From positions 930,001-994,000 of the forward strand of contig CAWFWE010000004.1 in assembly GCA_963819475.1 (NCBI GenBank): a stretch of DNA of 64,000 nt, given 5' to 3'. The notes under the pieces are model-generated. The model worked only from the letters and a program-made list of their open reading frames with translations. It was not told the origin of the DNA and searched no databases. This document shows, piece by piece, positions 36,047-43,173 of this stretch (the first letter of the stretch is position 1; the number at the start of each line of letters is the position of its first letter). Source of the DNA: DASUAS01 sp963819475. GTDB taxonomy: Bacteria > Actinomycetota > Acidimicrobiia > IMCC26256 > DASPTH01. Made by a program: the position numbers and the translations under genes.

Positions 36047-37060
36047 GTGGAGCCCTTGATCGACCCCTTCGGACGGCGAGTCACGGACCTCCGGTTGTCG
36101 ATCACCGACCGGTGCAATTTCCGTTGCACCTACTGCATGCCGCAGGAGGGCATGCCGTGGCTCGACCGCCACGAGCTGCTCACCTACGAGGAGCAGGCCC
36201 GCATCGTGCGGCTGTGCGTGGAGCGCTTCGGCTTCGAGTCGGTGCGCATCACCGGTGGCGAGCCCACCGTGCGGGCGCACCTGCCGCGGCTCGTCGGCAT
36301 GCTGTCCCCGCTGGGTGTCGACATCGCGATGACGAGCAATGGCGTCCGGCTGCCGGAGATGGCGCACGACCTCGCGCAGGCGGGCCTCCGGCGGATCAAC
36401 GTGTCGCTGGACTCCCTGCGCCCCGAGGTCTTCCGGGAGCTCACCCGGCGCGACGACCTCGATCGGGTCATCGCCGGCATCGACGCCGCCCTCGAGGCCG
36501 GGCTCGATCCGGTCAAGGTCAACTGCGTGGTGATGCGGGGCGTCAACGACGACGAGGTCGTCGACCTCGCCGCCTTCGGGCGCGAGCGGGGCGTCGGCGT
36601 CCGTTTCATCGAGTTCATGCCCCTCGACGCCGACGGCGCCTGGTGTCGCGACGACGTCGTGCCTGCGCAGGAGATCCTGGAACGCATCGACGCGGTCTTC
36701 CCGCTCGAGCGGCTCCCGGTGGCCGGCGCCCACCACAGCGAGCACGTAGAGCCGGCCGAGCGCTTCCGGTACGCCGACGGCATCGGTGACGTCGGGGTGA
36801 TCGCCAGCGTCACCGAGCCGTTCTGTGAGCAGTGCGACCGGATCCGGGTCACCGCCGAGGGCAAGCTCCGCACATGTCTGTTCGCGCTCGACGAGTTCGA
36901 CCTGCGGGCGGTGCTGCGGGGTGGCGCCGACGACGCCCTCCTCGACGACCTCCTCGCCGCCGAGATCGCCCGGGCCGTCGGCACCAAGTGGGCCGGGCAC
37001 CACATCGGTCGGGTCGACTTCGTCCGCCCGGCGCGGTCCATGAGCCAGATCGGTGGGTAG
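36047..37060 (+). CDS. moaA: GTP 3',8-cyclase MoaA
   Basis: A radical SAM enzyme that starts molybdenum cofactor synthesis from GTP, together with MoaC. 337 residues; N-terminal [4Fe-4S] motif CNFRCTYCMPQEGMPW (CxxxCxxC), SAM region RITGGEPTVR, second cluster CEQCDRIRVTAEGKLRTC and the C-terminal Gly-Gly (QIGG) needed for function. GTG at 36047 lies 6 bases after TAGGCT (leaderless). moaC follows after 42 bases. A cofactor user is present in the window: the formate dehydrogenase at 60056. Confidence 0.96.
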   Translation: MEPLIDPFGRRVTDLRLSITDRCNFRCTYCMPQEGMPWLDRHELLTYEEQARIVRLCVERFGFESVRITGGEPTVRAHLPRLVGMLSPLGVDIAMTSNGVRLPEMAHDLAQAGLRRINVSLDSLRPEVFRELTRRDDLDRVIAGIDAALEAGLDPVKVNCVVMRGVNDDEVVDLAAFGRERGVGVRFIEFMPLDADGAWCRDDVVPAQEILERIDAVFPLERLPVAGAHHSEHVEPAERFRYADGIGDVGVIASVTEPFCEQCDRIRVTAEGKLRTCLFALDEFDLRAVLRGGADDALLDDLLAAEIARAVGTKWAGHHIGRVDFVRPARSMSQIGG

Positions 37061-37102
37061 CCAGGAGTAGATCCCGACCGGCGGGAACGTAGACTTCCCG
37101 CC

Positions 37103-37609
37103 ATGTCGGCCTCGGAATTCACGCATCTCGACCCGCTCGGACGCGCCCGCATGGTCGACGTCACGGCCAAGGACGCCACCCACCGGCGGGCCGTCGCCCG
37201 CTGCCGGGTGCACATGGAGGCCGACACCGCGGCCAAGATCGCCTCCGGGGCCATCAGCAAGGGCGACGTCCTGGCCGTCGCCCGGGTCGCCGGCATCCAG
37301 GCGGCCAAGCAGACGCCCAACCTCCTGCCGCTCTGCCACCCCCTCCTGGTGGGCTCGGTGTACGTGAATTTCCGCATCGAGGACGCCCACGTGGAGGTGG
37401 AGGCTCAGGTCGACACGGTCGACCGGACCGGCGTGGAGATGGAGGCCCTCACCGCCTGTGCGGTGGCCGCGCTGACGATCTACGACATGTGCAAGTCGCT
37501 CGACCGGAGCATGACCATCGGCGAACTGGCCCTGTGGGAGAAGACCGGCGGCCGTTCCGGCACCTACCGCCGGCCCGGCGGGGGGCTCGACGGCGACCTC
37601 GAGCTCTGA
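37103..37609 (+). CDS. moaC: Cyclic pyranopterin monophosphate synthase MoaC
   Basis: Converts the MoaA product to cyclic pyranopterin monophosphate. 168 residues with GRARMVDVTAKDATHR, the active-site block LLPLCHPLLVGSVYV, MEALTACAVAALTIYDMCKS and the following Lys/Asp. The ATG lies 7 bases after TAGACT, so it may also have its own leaderless promoter in addition to read-through from moaA. Confidence 0.95.
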   Translation: MSASEFTHLDPLGRARMVDVTAKDATHRRAVARCRVHMEADTAAKIASGAISKGDVLAVARVAGIQAAKQTPNLLPLCHPLLVGSVYVNFRIEDAHVEVEAQVDTVDRTGVEMEALTACAVAALTIYDMCKSLDRSMTIGELALWEKTGGRSGTYRRPGGGLDGDLEL

Positions 37610-37759
37610 CCCGGGGCCGGGTCCGGCCTCGACCCGCGCCCGGGCACTTGGCTAAGGTGCTCACGGCCGCGAAGCGGGCGGTCGGAGGCTGGGATCCACA
37701 ATGGATCGCCAACAGCCGGTTACATTCGGTCTTCGGGCGGCACAACGGGGGCGTTTGCC

Positions 37760-38296
37760 TTGACGATTGCGGTCATCCTGGTTTTGGGCGTTCTCTGGAT
37801 CGCGGTGCTCGTGCCGCCGATCCTCCGGGCTCGCGGGCAGCAGAGCCGATCCGACTCGGTGGGGGACTTCCACCACAAGCTCTCCTCGCTCGGTCGCGCG
37901 AACGGTCACCGGACGCGGCCGACGCGCATGTCGTCGCAGCAGCCCATCTTCGTGCCCGGTGGCTCCGGGCCCGCGACGATGAGCGCGACCCAGAAGCGCC
38001 GGCGGGACGTGCTGTTCGTGCTGCTCGGGGTGGTGGCCGCGACGTTCTTCCTCGCCGTGCTCACGCGTTCCATGCCGTTCATCGCGCTGCAGCTCCTGGC
38101 CGACGTCGCGCTCGGCGGGTACGTGTACCTGTTGATCCAGTACAAGAACCGGACCCAGGACCAGCGGTCGAAGGTCCGTTACCTCGGCGCCGCGTACCGA
38201 GACCCGTCGCCGTACCTGAACGCGCGATACGTGCCGGCGCCGCGGGAGCAGAACGGTCCTCGGCTCGTCCCGCTCCGGCAAACGGCCTCCCACTAG
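37760..38296 (+). CDS. GLPR/SepX-like membrane protein (divisome-associated family)
   Basis: A 178-residue membrane protein with an N-terminal helix (IAVILVLGVLWIAVLVPPIL), a conserved RARGQQSRSDSVGDFHHKL segment, a disordered basic linker, then two helices (RDVLFVLLGVVAATFFLAVL and FIALQLLADVALGGYVYLLI) and a cytosolic tail. This order matches mycobacterial Rv0996-type proteins, called GLPR in corynebacteria and SepX in Streptomyces, which anchor division proteins. The nearby galU-moeA pair strengthens this. TTG at 37760 follows GGGGGCGTTTGCC. Confidence 0.72.
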   Translation: MTIAVILVLGVLWIAVLVPPILRARGQQSRSDSVGDFHHKLSSLGRANGHRTRPTRMSSQQPIFVPGGSGPATMSATQKRRRDVLFVLLGVVAATFFLAVLTRSMPFIALQLLADVALGGYVYLLIQYKNRTQDQRSKVRYLGAAYRDPSPYLNARYVPAPREQNGPRLVPLRQTASH

Positions 38297-38312
38297 TCGG
38301 CGGGTCCGACCC

Positions 38313-38966
38313 TTGGAGCACCCGGGTCAGATCGCGGCGGCGGGGGCCCAGGCGCAGGAGGTCCTGGAGCGGAAGCACGAGGCGCGCGAGGTCACGCTCG
38401 CGGCGTCCCGGCGCGCCATCCGCTCCTGCGCGTCGGCCATCCGCGCGGTGCACCGGCGGGAGTTCCGCGAATCGCGTGCGCTCATCGCGGAGGCCGCCGC
38501 GTACCTGGCCGAGGCGGAGAACGTGCTCGCCGGGCACAACGACGTGCGCTACGGGGGGTTCCTCCAGGATGCCAAGAAGGAGTTCGCCGAGGCCAACCTG
38601 ACGCTGGCCTTTGTGGCGGAACACCCTTTGCCCACCGCCGCCGAGCTCGGGGTCGACGTCCAGCCCTACCTCAACGGCATGGCCGAGGCCGCGAGCGAGC
38701 TGCGCAGGCAGGTGCTCGATTGCCTGCGCGCCGACGAGCGGCAGGAGGCGGGGCGGCTGCTCTCGCTGATGGACGAGGTGTACGACCTGCTCGTGACGAT
38801 CGACTATCCCGATGCGCTGACCGGGGGGCTCCGACGCTCGACCGACGCGCTGCGCGCGGTGCTGGAGCGCACCCGCGGCGACCTCACCACCGCCATCGTC
38901 GCCGCCCGTCTCCAGGGAGCGATCGAGGGGCGCGGCGGTCCGCGCGCCGATCCGGCGGGCTTCTAG
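38313..38966 (+). CDS. Translin-family protein of archaeal type
   Basis: A 217-residue all-helical protein matching archaeal translins: ALVSRRAIRSCASAIRAVHR-like start, VRYGGFLQDAKKEFAEA, GVDVQPYLNGMAEAASELRR, MDEVYDLLVTIDYPDALTGG and the signature LRRSTDALRAVLERTRGDLT. Translins form ring-shaped oligomers that bind or cut RNA and single-stranded DNA; the bacterial role is unknown. The start is a TTG at 38313, 16 bases after the GLPR-like gene. Its 3' end overlaps the convergent MarR-like gene by 4 bases. Confidence 0.75.
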   Translation: MEHPGQIAAAGAQAQEVLERKHEAREVTLAASRRAIRSCASAIRAVHRREFRESRALIAEAAAYLAEAENVLAGHNDVRYGGFLQDAKKEFAEANLTLAFVAEHPLPTAAELGVDVQPYLNGMAEAASELRRQVLDCLRADERQEAGRLLSLMDEVYDLLVTIDYPDALTGGLRRSTDALRAVLERTRGDLTTAIVAARLQGAIEGRGGPRADPAGF

Positions 38967-39376
38967 GCCGGCGGCCCGAGCGCGACGCGGGCGCGGCCGA
39001 CCACCGCGTTGAGCACGCGCGTGGCGGCGGCGACGTCGTCGGGCGCGAGGTCCCCGAAGATCGCTGCCGTGTCGGTGGCGACGGCGGCCTGCACCGTGGT
39101 GAGCAGCTCGCGGCCCACCGCAGTCGGTCGGCCGTCGCTCAGCAACCCGCGACCGGTCAGGTCACCGACCAACCGGTCGGCATCCGGGAAGTGGGCGCGG
39201 TCGCCGACCGCGGCGACGAGGCCGTCCGTGTCGATGGTGCTGTCGAGCAGGTCGGACAGTCGGAGCGTGACCCACTGGGGCTCGGTCAGCCCCGTCCCGT
39301 GGAGATGGCGGAGCAGCAGGGCGTTGAGGGTCTTCTCGGTCTCGCCGATGAGCTGGGGTCCGAAGGGCGTGGACAT
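38963..39376 (-). CDS. MarR-like winged-helix protein
   Basis: A 137-residue protein, predicted helical with a wing: TLNALLLRHLHGTGLTEPQWV, LVGDLTGRGLLSDGRPTAVG and a long C-terminal helix. It fits a divergent MarR-type regulator. ATG at 39376 follows GGATGGAGACGACC; an ATG at 39388 is possible. It is transcribed away from a second MarR gene with two operators between. Confidence 0.7.
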   Translation of the reverse strand: MSTPFGPQLIGETEKTLNALLLRHLHGTGLTEPQWVTLRLSDLLDSTIDTDGLVAAVGDRAHFPDADRLVGDLTGRGLLSDGRPTAVGRELLTTVQAAVATDTAAIFGDLAPDDVAAATRVLNAVVGRARVALGPPA

Positions 39377-39396
39377 GGTCGTCTCCATCCGTCGAG

Positions 39397-39442
39397 ATCG
39401 TTGGTGCACCCAACGATAGCATCTCGTTGGTCGTACCAACGA
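39397..39442. promoter_or_regulatory. Two palindromic operators between divergent MarR genes
   Basis: ATCGTTGG-TGCAC-CCAACGAT at 39397-39417 (perfect 8-bp arms, 5-base spacer) and TCGTTGG-TCGTA-CCAACGA at 39424-39442 (7-bp arms, 5-base spacer). Their centres are 26 bases apart. Both fit MarR dimer sites and lie over the two start regions, so autoregulation is likely. Confidence 0.8.
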
Positions 39443-39460
39443 TCGTCGTAGGCTCTGACC

Positions 39461-39880
39461 ATGTCGGCGTTGCAGCGAGTCGCAGGACGACCCACCTGGC
39501 TCCTGAGCCGGGCCAACGCGCGGTCACAGGGGCTGCTGACCGATGCCTTCTCGAACGAAGGTCTGCGCGGATACCACTTCCGGCTGCTGGCGGCGCTCGA
39601 CCAGTACGGGCCGAGCAGCCAGGCCGAGCTCGGGCGCGGCACGGGCATCGACCGGAGCGACGTGGTGGCAGCGCTCAACGACCTCGTCGAGGGGCGACTG
39701 GCCCGACGGGAGCCCGATCCGGCCGACGGTCGTCGCAACGTCGTCACCATCACGCGGCGCGGCCGGAACACCCTCGAGCGCCTCGACGCGGTGGTCGACG
39801 ACGTGCAGGCCGCCGTGCTCGCGCCGCTCACGCCGACCGAGCGCACGACGTTCGTGCGACTGCTCGCCAAGCTCGTCTGA
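39461..39880 (+). CDS. MarR-family transcriptional regulator
   Basis: A 139-residue MarR protein: winged helix with YGPSSQAELGRGTGIDRSDV, VAALNDLVEGRLARREPDPA and the wing DGRRNVVTITRRGRN, flanked by dimerisation helices. The ATG lies 6 bases after TAGGCT. It shares an operator region with the divergent MarR-like gene; the pair may sense the same ligand. Confidence 0.9.
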   Translation: MSALQRVAGRPTWLLSRANARSQGLLTDAFSNEGLRGYHFRLLAALDQYGPSSQAELGRGTGIDRSDVVAALNDLVEGRLARREPDPADGRRNVVTITRRGRNTLERLDAVVDDVQAAVLAPLTPTERTTFVRLLAKLV

Positions 39881-39924
39881 CCGTCAGCGATCGAGGGGCG
39901 CAGTGGTAGTGTCTCGGGTCCCGC

Positions 39925-39998
39925 GGGGGTGTAGCTCAGCCCGGTAGAGCGCTACGTTCGCAACGTAGAAGTCGTGGGTTCAAGTCCCATCACCTCCA
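39925..39998 (+). tRNA. tRNA-Ala (anticodon CGC)
   Basis: A full cloverleaf: acceptor GGGGGTG/CACCTCC with the G3:U70 pair that marks tRNA-Ala, D-arm GCTC/GAGC, anticodon arm CTACG-TTCGCAA-CGTAG with anticodon CGC, T-arm GTGGG-TTCAAGT-CCCAT and discriminator A. CCA is not encoded. Its anticodon stem-loop and 3' half serve as the insertion site of the island that follows. Confidence 0.96.
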
Positions 39999-40387
39999 CA
40001 CAATTGGCCTGATCAGAGGCCATGCACTTGTCGAAGCTCTCATCGCGCGGGTGTTGTAGTCCGCGAAAGTCCGCGGACCTTCTTGATGCGCACGACTTCT
40101 ACGTTGAACGTGTAGGAGTCCCTGGACTGGTGCCGGGTCATGAGTGCCGTTCCATTGGGACGCCGTCTGTCGCGGAGTGTTCGGTGATGTGCGGTCTTGG
40201 GGCCTGCTCGTTGTGCTGGTCCGCGAAGAGTCCGCGAGACGATGAACGACGATGGTCAATCTCGTGTGTTGAAGCGCGCGTCTCGGGAGGTCAGTAAGCG
40301 GCACTCGTCGCCACGCGCTCGTGACTGCTACGTCCGGTGCGTAGGAAGCCTGGCTCCGGGCGCGGCGCTGGGTGTAACAGCCCGCCG
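39999..40387. other. Non-coding left end of the island with arm repeats and att-like sites
   Basis: No gene is seen here. It holds GTCCGCGAA-AGTCCGCG-type repeats at 40058-40079 and 40218-40258, and two sites of the form CTACG-N7-CGTAG: 40099-40115 (right arm TGTAG) and 40328-40344. Bases 40091-40105 are also the exact reverse complement of 15 bases of the tRNA (39962-39976). This looks like stacked element ends left by repeated insertion. Confidence 0.6.
40218..40258 (+). repeat. Island arm repeat, left copy
   Basis: A 41-base direct repeat starting GGTCCGCGAAGAGTCCGCG and ending CGATGGTCA; 34 of 41 positions match the copy at 46939-46979. The spacing from each copy to the next att-like site is about 70-80 bases. 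Confidence 0.7.
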
Positions 40388-41208
40388 TCACTCGTTGCGA
40401 TTTACGATCAACAGCGGAAGCGTCGCGGTCGTGAGCAGGTGATGCGCGACGCGGCGCCGAGGTGGGGGCGGTGTCGATGCCCACCGCCGACCACCAGCAA
40501 GCGCGCCGGATGATCGGCGAGGTGCTGCTCGAGTCCCGACCCGGCGCTGACGGGGTCGGCGACGGCGACCGTTTCGACGCCGTCGAGCCCGACGTCGCTG
40601 ACGCGGTCGCGCATTGCGGCGAGATACACGTTGGGATCCCCAGGCGGTCCGTGCCGACGATCGAAGTGTTCCGGTCGTCGGAGGTCGGACAAGACGGGCT
40701 CGTAGACGGTGACGATCCGCAGATGGCGCTGGAGCTGGAGTGCCCATGTGGCCGCGACGGCGAGTAGCGGCTCCGCGTTGCCGGTGCCGTCGACCGCGAC
40801 GACGACGTCCGTGCCGAGCGCTGCGGTCGACGGGTTCGAGCCCACGACGACGAGTGGACGTACGGCCCGTTCGATCAGCTGCGAGCCGACGGCGCGCGTG
40901 AGCGCGGCGACCGGCTCGGGCCGGTCATGGCTCGCCAGGCACAACACGTTTCCATCCTCGTCCGCGATGCCGAGCAGCACACCGACCGGGTCGGGATCGA
41001 CGAGCACTTCGACGTCCTCGGCGTCGAGCCCGGCGTGCTTGGCGTCGTCGTGCACGTGGTCGTACGTCAATGCGAGTTCGGCGTCGCTGCGAGCAATGCC
41101 GACGACGCGAAGCCCCGCGCCGGCATCACGCGCGAGCGCCGCTCCGATCGGGAGCGCGTCGGCGGCGAACGGTGATCCGTCGAGCGGGATAACCACGGTG
41201 TCGAACAC
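40388..41208 (-). CDS. Tandem universal stress protein, frameshifted near 40440
   Basis: Two UspA-type domains in one chain: FDTVVIPLDGSPFAADALPI and, in the second half, TDVVVAVDGTGNAEPLLAVA with LLVVGGGHRHRPHLGAA. The long frame ends wrongly after GAASRITCS; shifting one base gives the usual last strand LLTTATLPLLIVNRNE and a stop at 40388. Complete length is about 273 residues. Usp proteins bind ATP and help cells survive starvation, hypoxia and redox stress. It is the first island gene from the left and may be an error-hit or recently damaged copy. Confidence 0.82.
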
Positions 41209-41270
41209 GAAGGATCCTTTCCCCGTAGGTCACGGTTCTCGATAGCCAGCCATACAGAGGTTCGTTGCGG

Positions 41271-41612
41271 TCAGCGGGTGAGGGCAAGCGCGAGATAAGC
41301 GAGGCTGGCCGCGAGAGCAATCAGTGCGGGCGTCGCTTCCTGGAGACGATCTCCGGACTGCCGGTGGGTCGTCAGCGCGCCGACAAGCAGCGCGCACATT
41401 CCTGACGCTGCGGCGACCCCGATTGGAGGCCATATCAGTCCGGCGAGGACGCCGCTGGCGGCAAGGAGCTCGGCGACGCCGATCAGCCGGTAGCGCGACC
41501 ACGGGATACCGAAGTGGCCGGCTGAGGCGAGCATCTTCGGGTGGGCTCCGAGCTTCGCGATGGCGGGCACGAGGCAGGCGACTGCGAGCAGAACAGACAA
41601 TGCGAGGAACAC
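41271..41612 (-). CDS. DoxX-like membrane protein
   Basis: A 113-residue protein with four hydrophobic helices (ALSVLLAVACLVPAIAKLG, LIGVAELLAASGVLAGLIW, GVAAASGMCALLVGAL, ALIALAASLAYLALAL) of the DoxX_2/DUF4345-like type. GTG at 41612 follows GGAAGGAGTCATCC. It lies divergent from the HdeD-like gene across a palindromic, AT-rich promoter region. Role unknown. Confidence 0.72.
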   Translation of the reverse strand: MFLALSVLLAVACLVPAIAKLGAHPKMLASAGHFGIPWSRYRLIGVAELLAASGVLAGLIWPPIGVAAASGMCALLVGALTTHRQSGDRLQEATPALIALAASLAYLALALTR

Positions 41613-41683
41613 GGATGACTCCTTCCGTTGTGGGCTTCGCGCCGGCCCTTGACATGCCGGCTCTCCCACATCATAATCGGAGT

Positions 41684-41717
41684 TGTGATGGTTCATCAAG
41701 TCTGATTAACTATCACA
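41684..41717. promoter_or_regulatory. Large palindromic operator between DoxX-like and HdeD-like genes
   Basis: TGTGATGGTT, 14 bases, then AACTATCACA; the inner ATCA/TGAT bases extend the symmetry, so 13 of 17 half-positions match. It lies in a noticeably AT-rich gap between divergent genes, where both promoters should be. The TetR gene at 42486 is a candidate binder. Confidence 0.55.
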
Positions 41718-41783
41718 TCATTCATATTTCCTCAACACGGGAGTCGGCTCTGAGGCTGTCCTCTCCACACGAAAGGCACCGTC

Positions 41784-42353
41784 ATGCTCAAGTCACTCAG
41801 CACCTCTCTCATCTGGCGAGGCCTGCTCGCTCTCGCGGTCGGTATCGTCGCTCTCGCTTGGCCGGGGGTTACCGTCCTCGCCCTCGTCGTCCTGTTCGCC
41901 GTGTCCGCCTTCATGTGGGCCGGGTTCGAAGCGGTGAGCGCGTTCAGGAGCCGCACCGCCGGCCCGGTCTTCGAGCATCTGGTCGTCGGACTTGTCGACA
42001 TCGCCGCCGGTGTGGTCGCGCTCGCCTGGCCCGGGCCGACGGCTCTCGTCCTGGTGCTGCTCGTTGCCAGCTGGGCGATTGTCACCGGTGTTCTCGAGGT
42101 CTTCGCGGCCTTCGGTGCCGGTGAGGAGGCAGGCAGCCGAGCCACGCTCATCATCGGTGGCCTCGTCTCCGTGGCGTTCGGCGTCGTGCTGTTCGCCCGC
42201 CCCGACATGGCCGCCATCTCGCTGGCCCTGCTGTTCGGACTGTTCAACCTGATCGCCGGCAGCTGGATGCTCGTGCGTGGCATCGAGCTGCGCCGGACCG
42301 ACGCGAAGGTGCACTCGCTGGCGGCGCTGACCGAGCAGAAGGTCGCCGCCTGA
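41784..42353 (+). CDS. HdeD-family (DUF308) membrane protein
   Basis: A 189-residue protein with six hydrophobic helices, in the repeat pattern of HdeD/DUF308: GLLALAVGIVALAWPGVTVL, LVVGLVDIAAGVVALAWPGP and LIIGGLVSVAFGVVLFARPD each contain the G-x(n)-P turn. E. coli HdeD is linked to acid resistance; here the role is a guess (membrane stress). The short charged tail RRTDAKVHSLAALTEQK is cytosolic. Confidence 0.85.
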   Translation: MLKSLSTSLIWRGLLALAVGIVALAWPGVTVLALVVLFAVSAFMWAGFEAVSAFRSRTAGPVFEHLVVGLVDIAAGVVALAWPGPTALVLVLLVASWAIVTGVLEVFAAFGAGEEAGSRATLIIGGLVSVAFGVVLFARPDMAAISLALLFGLFNLIAGSWMLVRGIELRRTDAKVHSLAALTEQKVAA

Positions 42354-42485
42354 GCAGATCAGCCGTCCTCACCGCGGAAATCGGCGGGCGCCACCCGGGC
42401 GCCCGCCGTCACCAACCAGACCCGGCAACCGTGCTGTTGTAACTTGAAATCAGTAGTGATCGACCCGCGCGAGAAGGAGAGCACA

Positions 42486-43136
42486 GTGGACACGGCGACA
42501 ACGAACGGGGCGGTCCCCACCAACCGGCTCGATCGCCGGAAGGCCCGCACCCGCCAGGCGCTCGTCGACGCCGCCGCCGGGCTCATCGCCGACGGCCGCG
42601 GAGAACGCGCCAGCATCCAAGAGATAACCGAAGCCGCCGACATCGGCTTCGGGTCCTTCTACAACCACTTCGCCAGCAAGGAAGAACTCTTCCAGACCGC
42701 GTCGGAGGAGGTTCTCGAGCGCTGGGCGCAACTGATCGACACCGCCTGCGCCGGTCTCGACGACCCCGCCGAGGTGTTCGCCACCTCGCTGCGCATCTCC
42801 GGCCGCCTCGCCTGGACCCACCCCGAAATCGCCGCCTTCATCACCGGCGCCGGCCTCGACCTCCTCGACGCCCCCCGCGGACTCGCACCCCGCGCCCTGC
42901 GTGACATCCGAGCCGGTCAGGCCGCCGGCCGCTTCACCATCCCGGACGCCGAGATCGCGCTCAGCGCCGTCGCCGGCGGGCTCCTCGGCCTCCTTCGACT
43001 CCACGCCAGCAGCCCCGAGCGGGTCACCGAAACCTCCGTTGACGAACTCACCGAGGCGTGCCTGCGCTTCCTCGGCCTCCCCGCCGCCCAAGCCCGGCGC
43101 CTCGGCCGACTCCGTCTCCCCGACGCACGCTGGTAG
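42486..43136 (+). CDS. TetR-family transcriptional regulator (island)
   Basis: A 216-residue TetR protein: DRRKARTRQALVDAAAGLIA, ASIQEITEAADIGFGSFYNH, FASKEELFQTA, then the ligand domain. GTG at 42486 follows AAGGAGAGCACA and is preferred to the in-frame ATG at 42444. The next gene, an AarF-like kinase, begins 37 bases later. Confidence 0.88.
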   Translation: MDTATTNGAVPTNRLDRRKARTRQALVDAAAGLIADGRGERASIQEITEAADIGFGSFYNHFASKEELFQTASEEVLERWAQLIDTACAGLDDPAEVFATSLRISGRLAWTHPEIAAFITGAGLDLLDAPRGLAPRALRDIRAGQAAGRFTIPDAEIALSAVAGGLLGLLRLHASSPERVTETSVDELTEACLRFLGLPAAQARRLGRLRLPDARW

Positions 43137-43173
43137 TGCGGGCCATGCTGAGGGCGATGAGGAGGAATGAGTG

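Noticed and set aside
40091..40115. Inverted tRNA-like fragment as a second tRNA gene
   Set aside because: No acceptor, D-arm or T-arm can be built around it; it fits an attachment-like site instead.
39999..40387. Integrase remnant next to the tRNA
   Set aside because: No frame shows the Arg-His-Arg-Tyr pattern of tyrosine recombinases or serine recombinase motifs.
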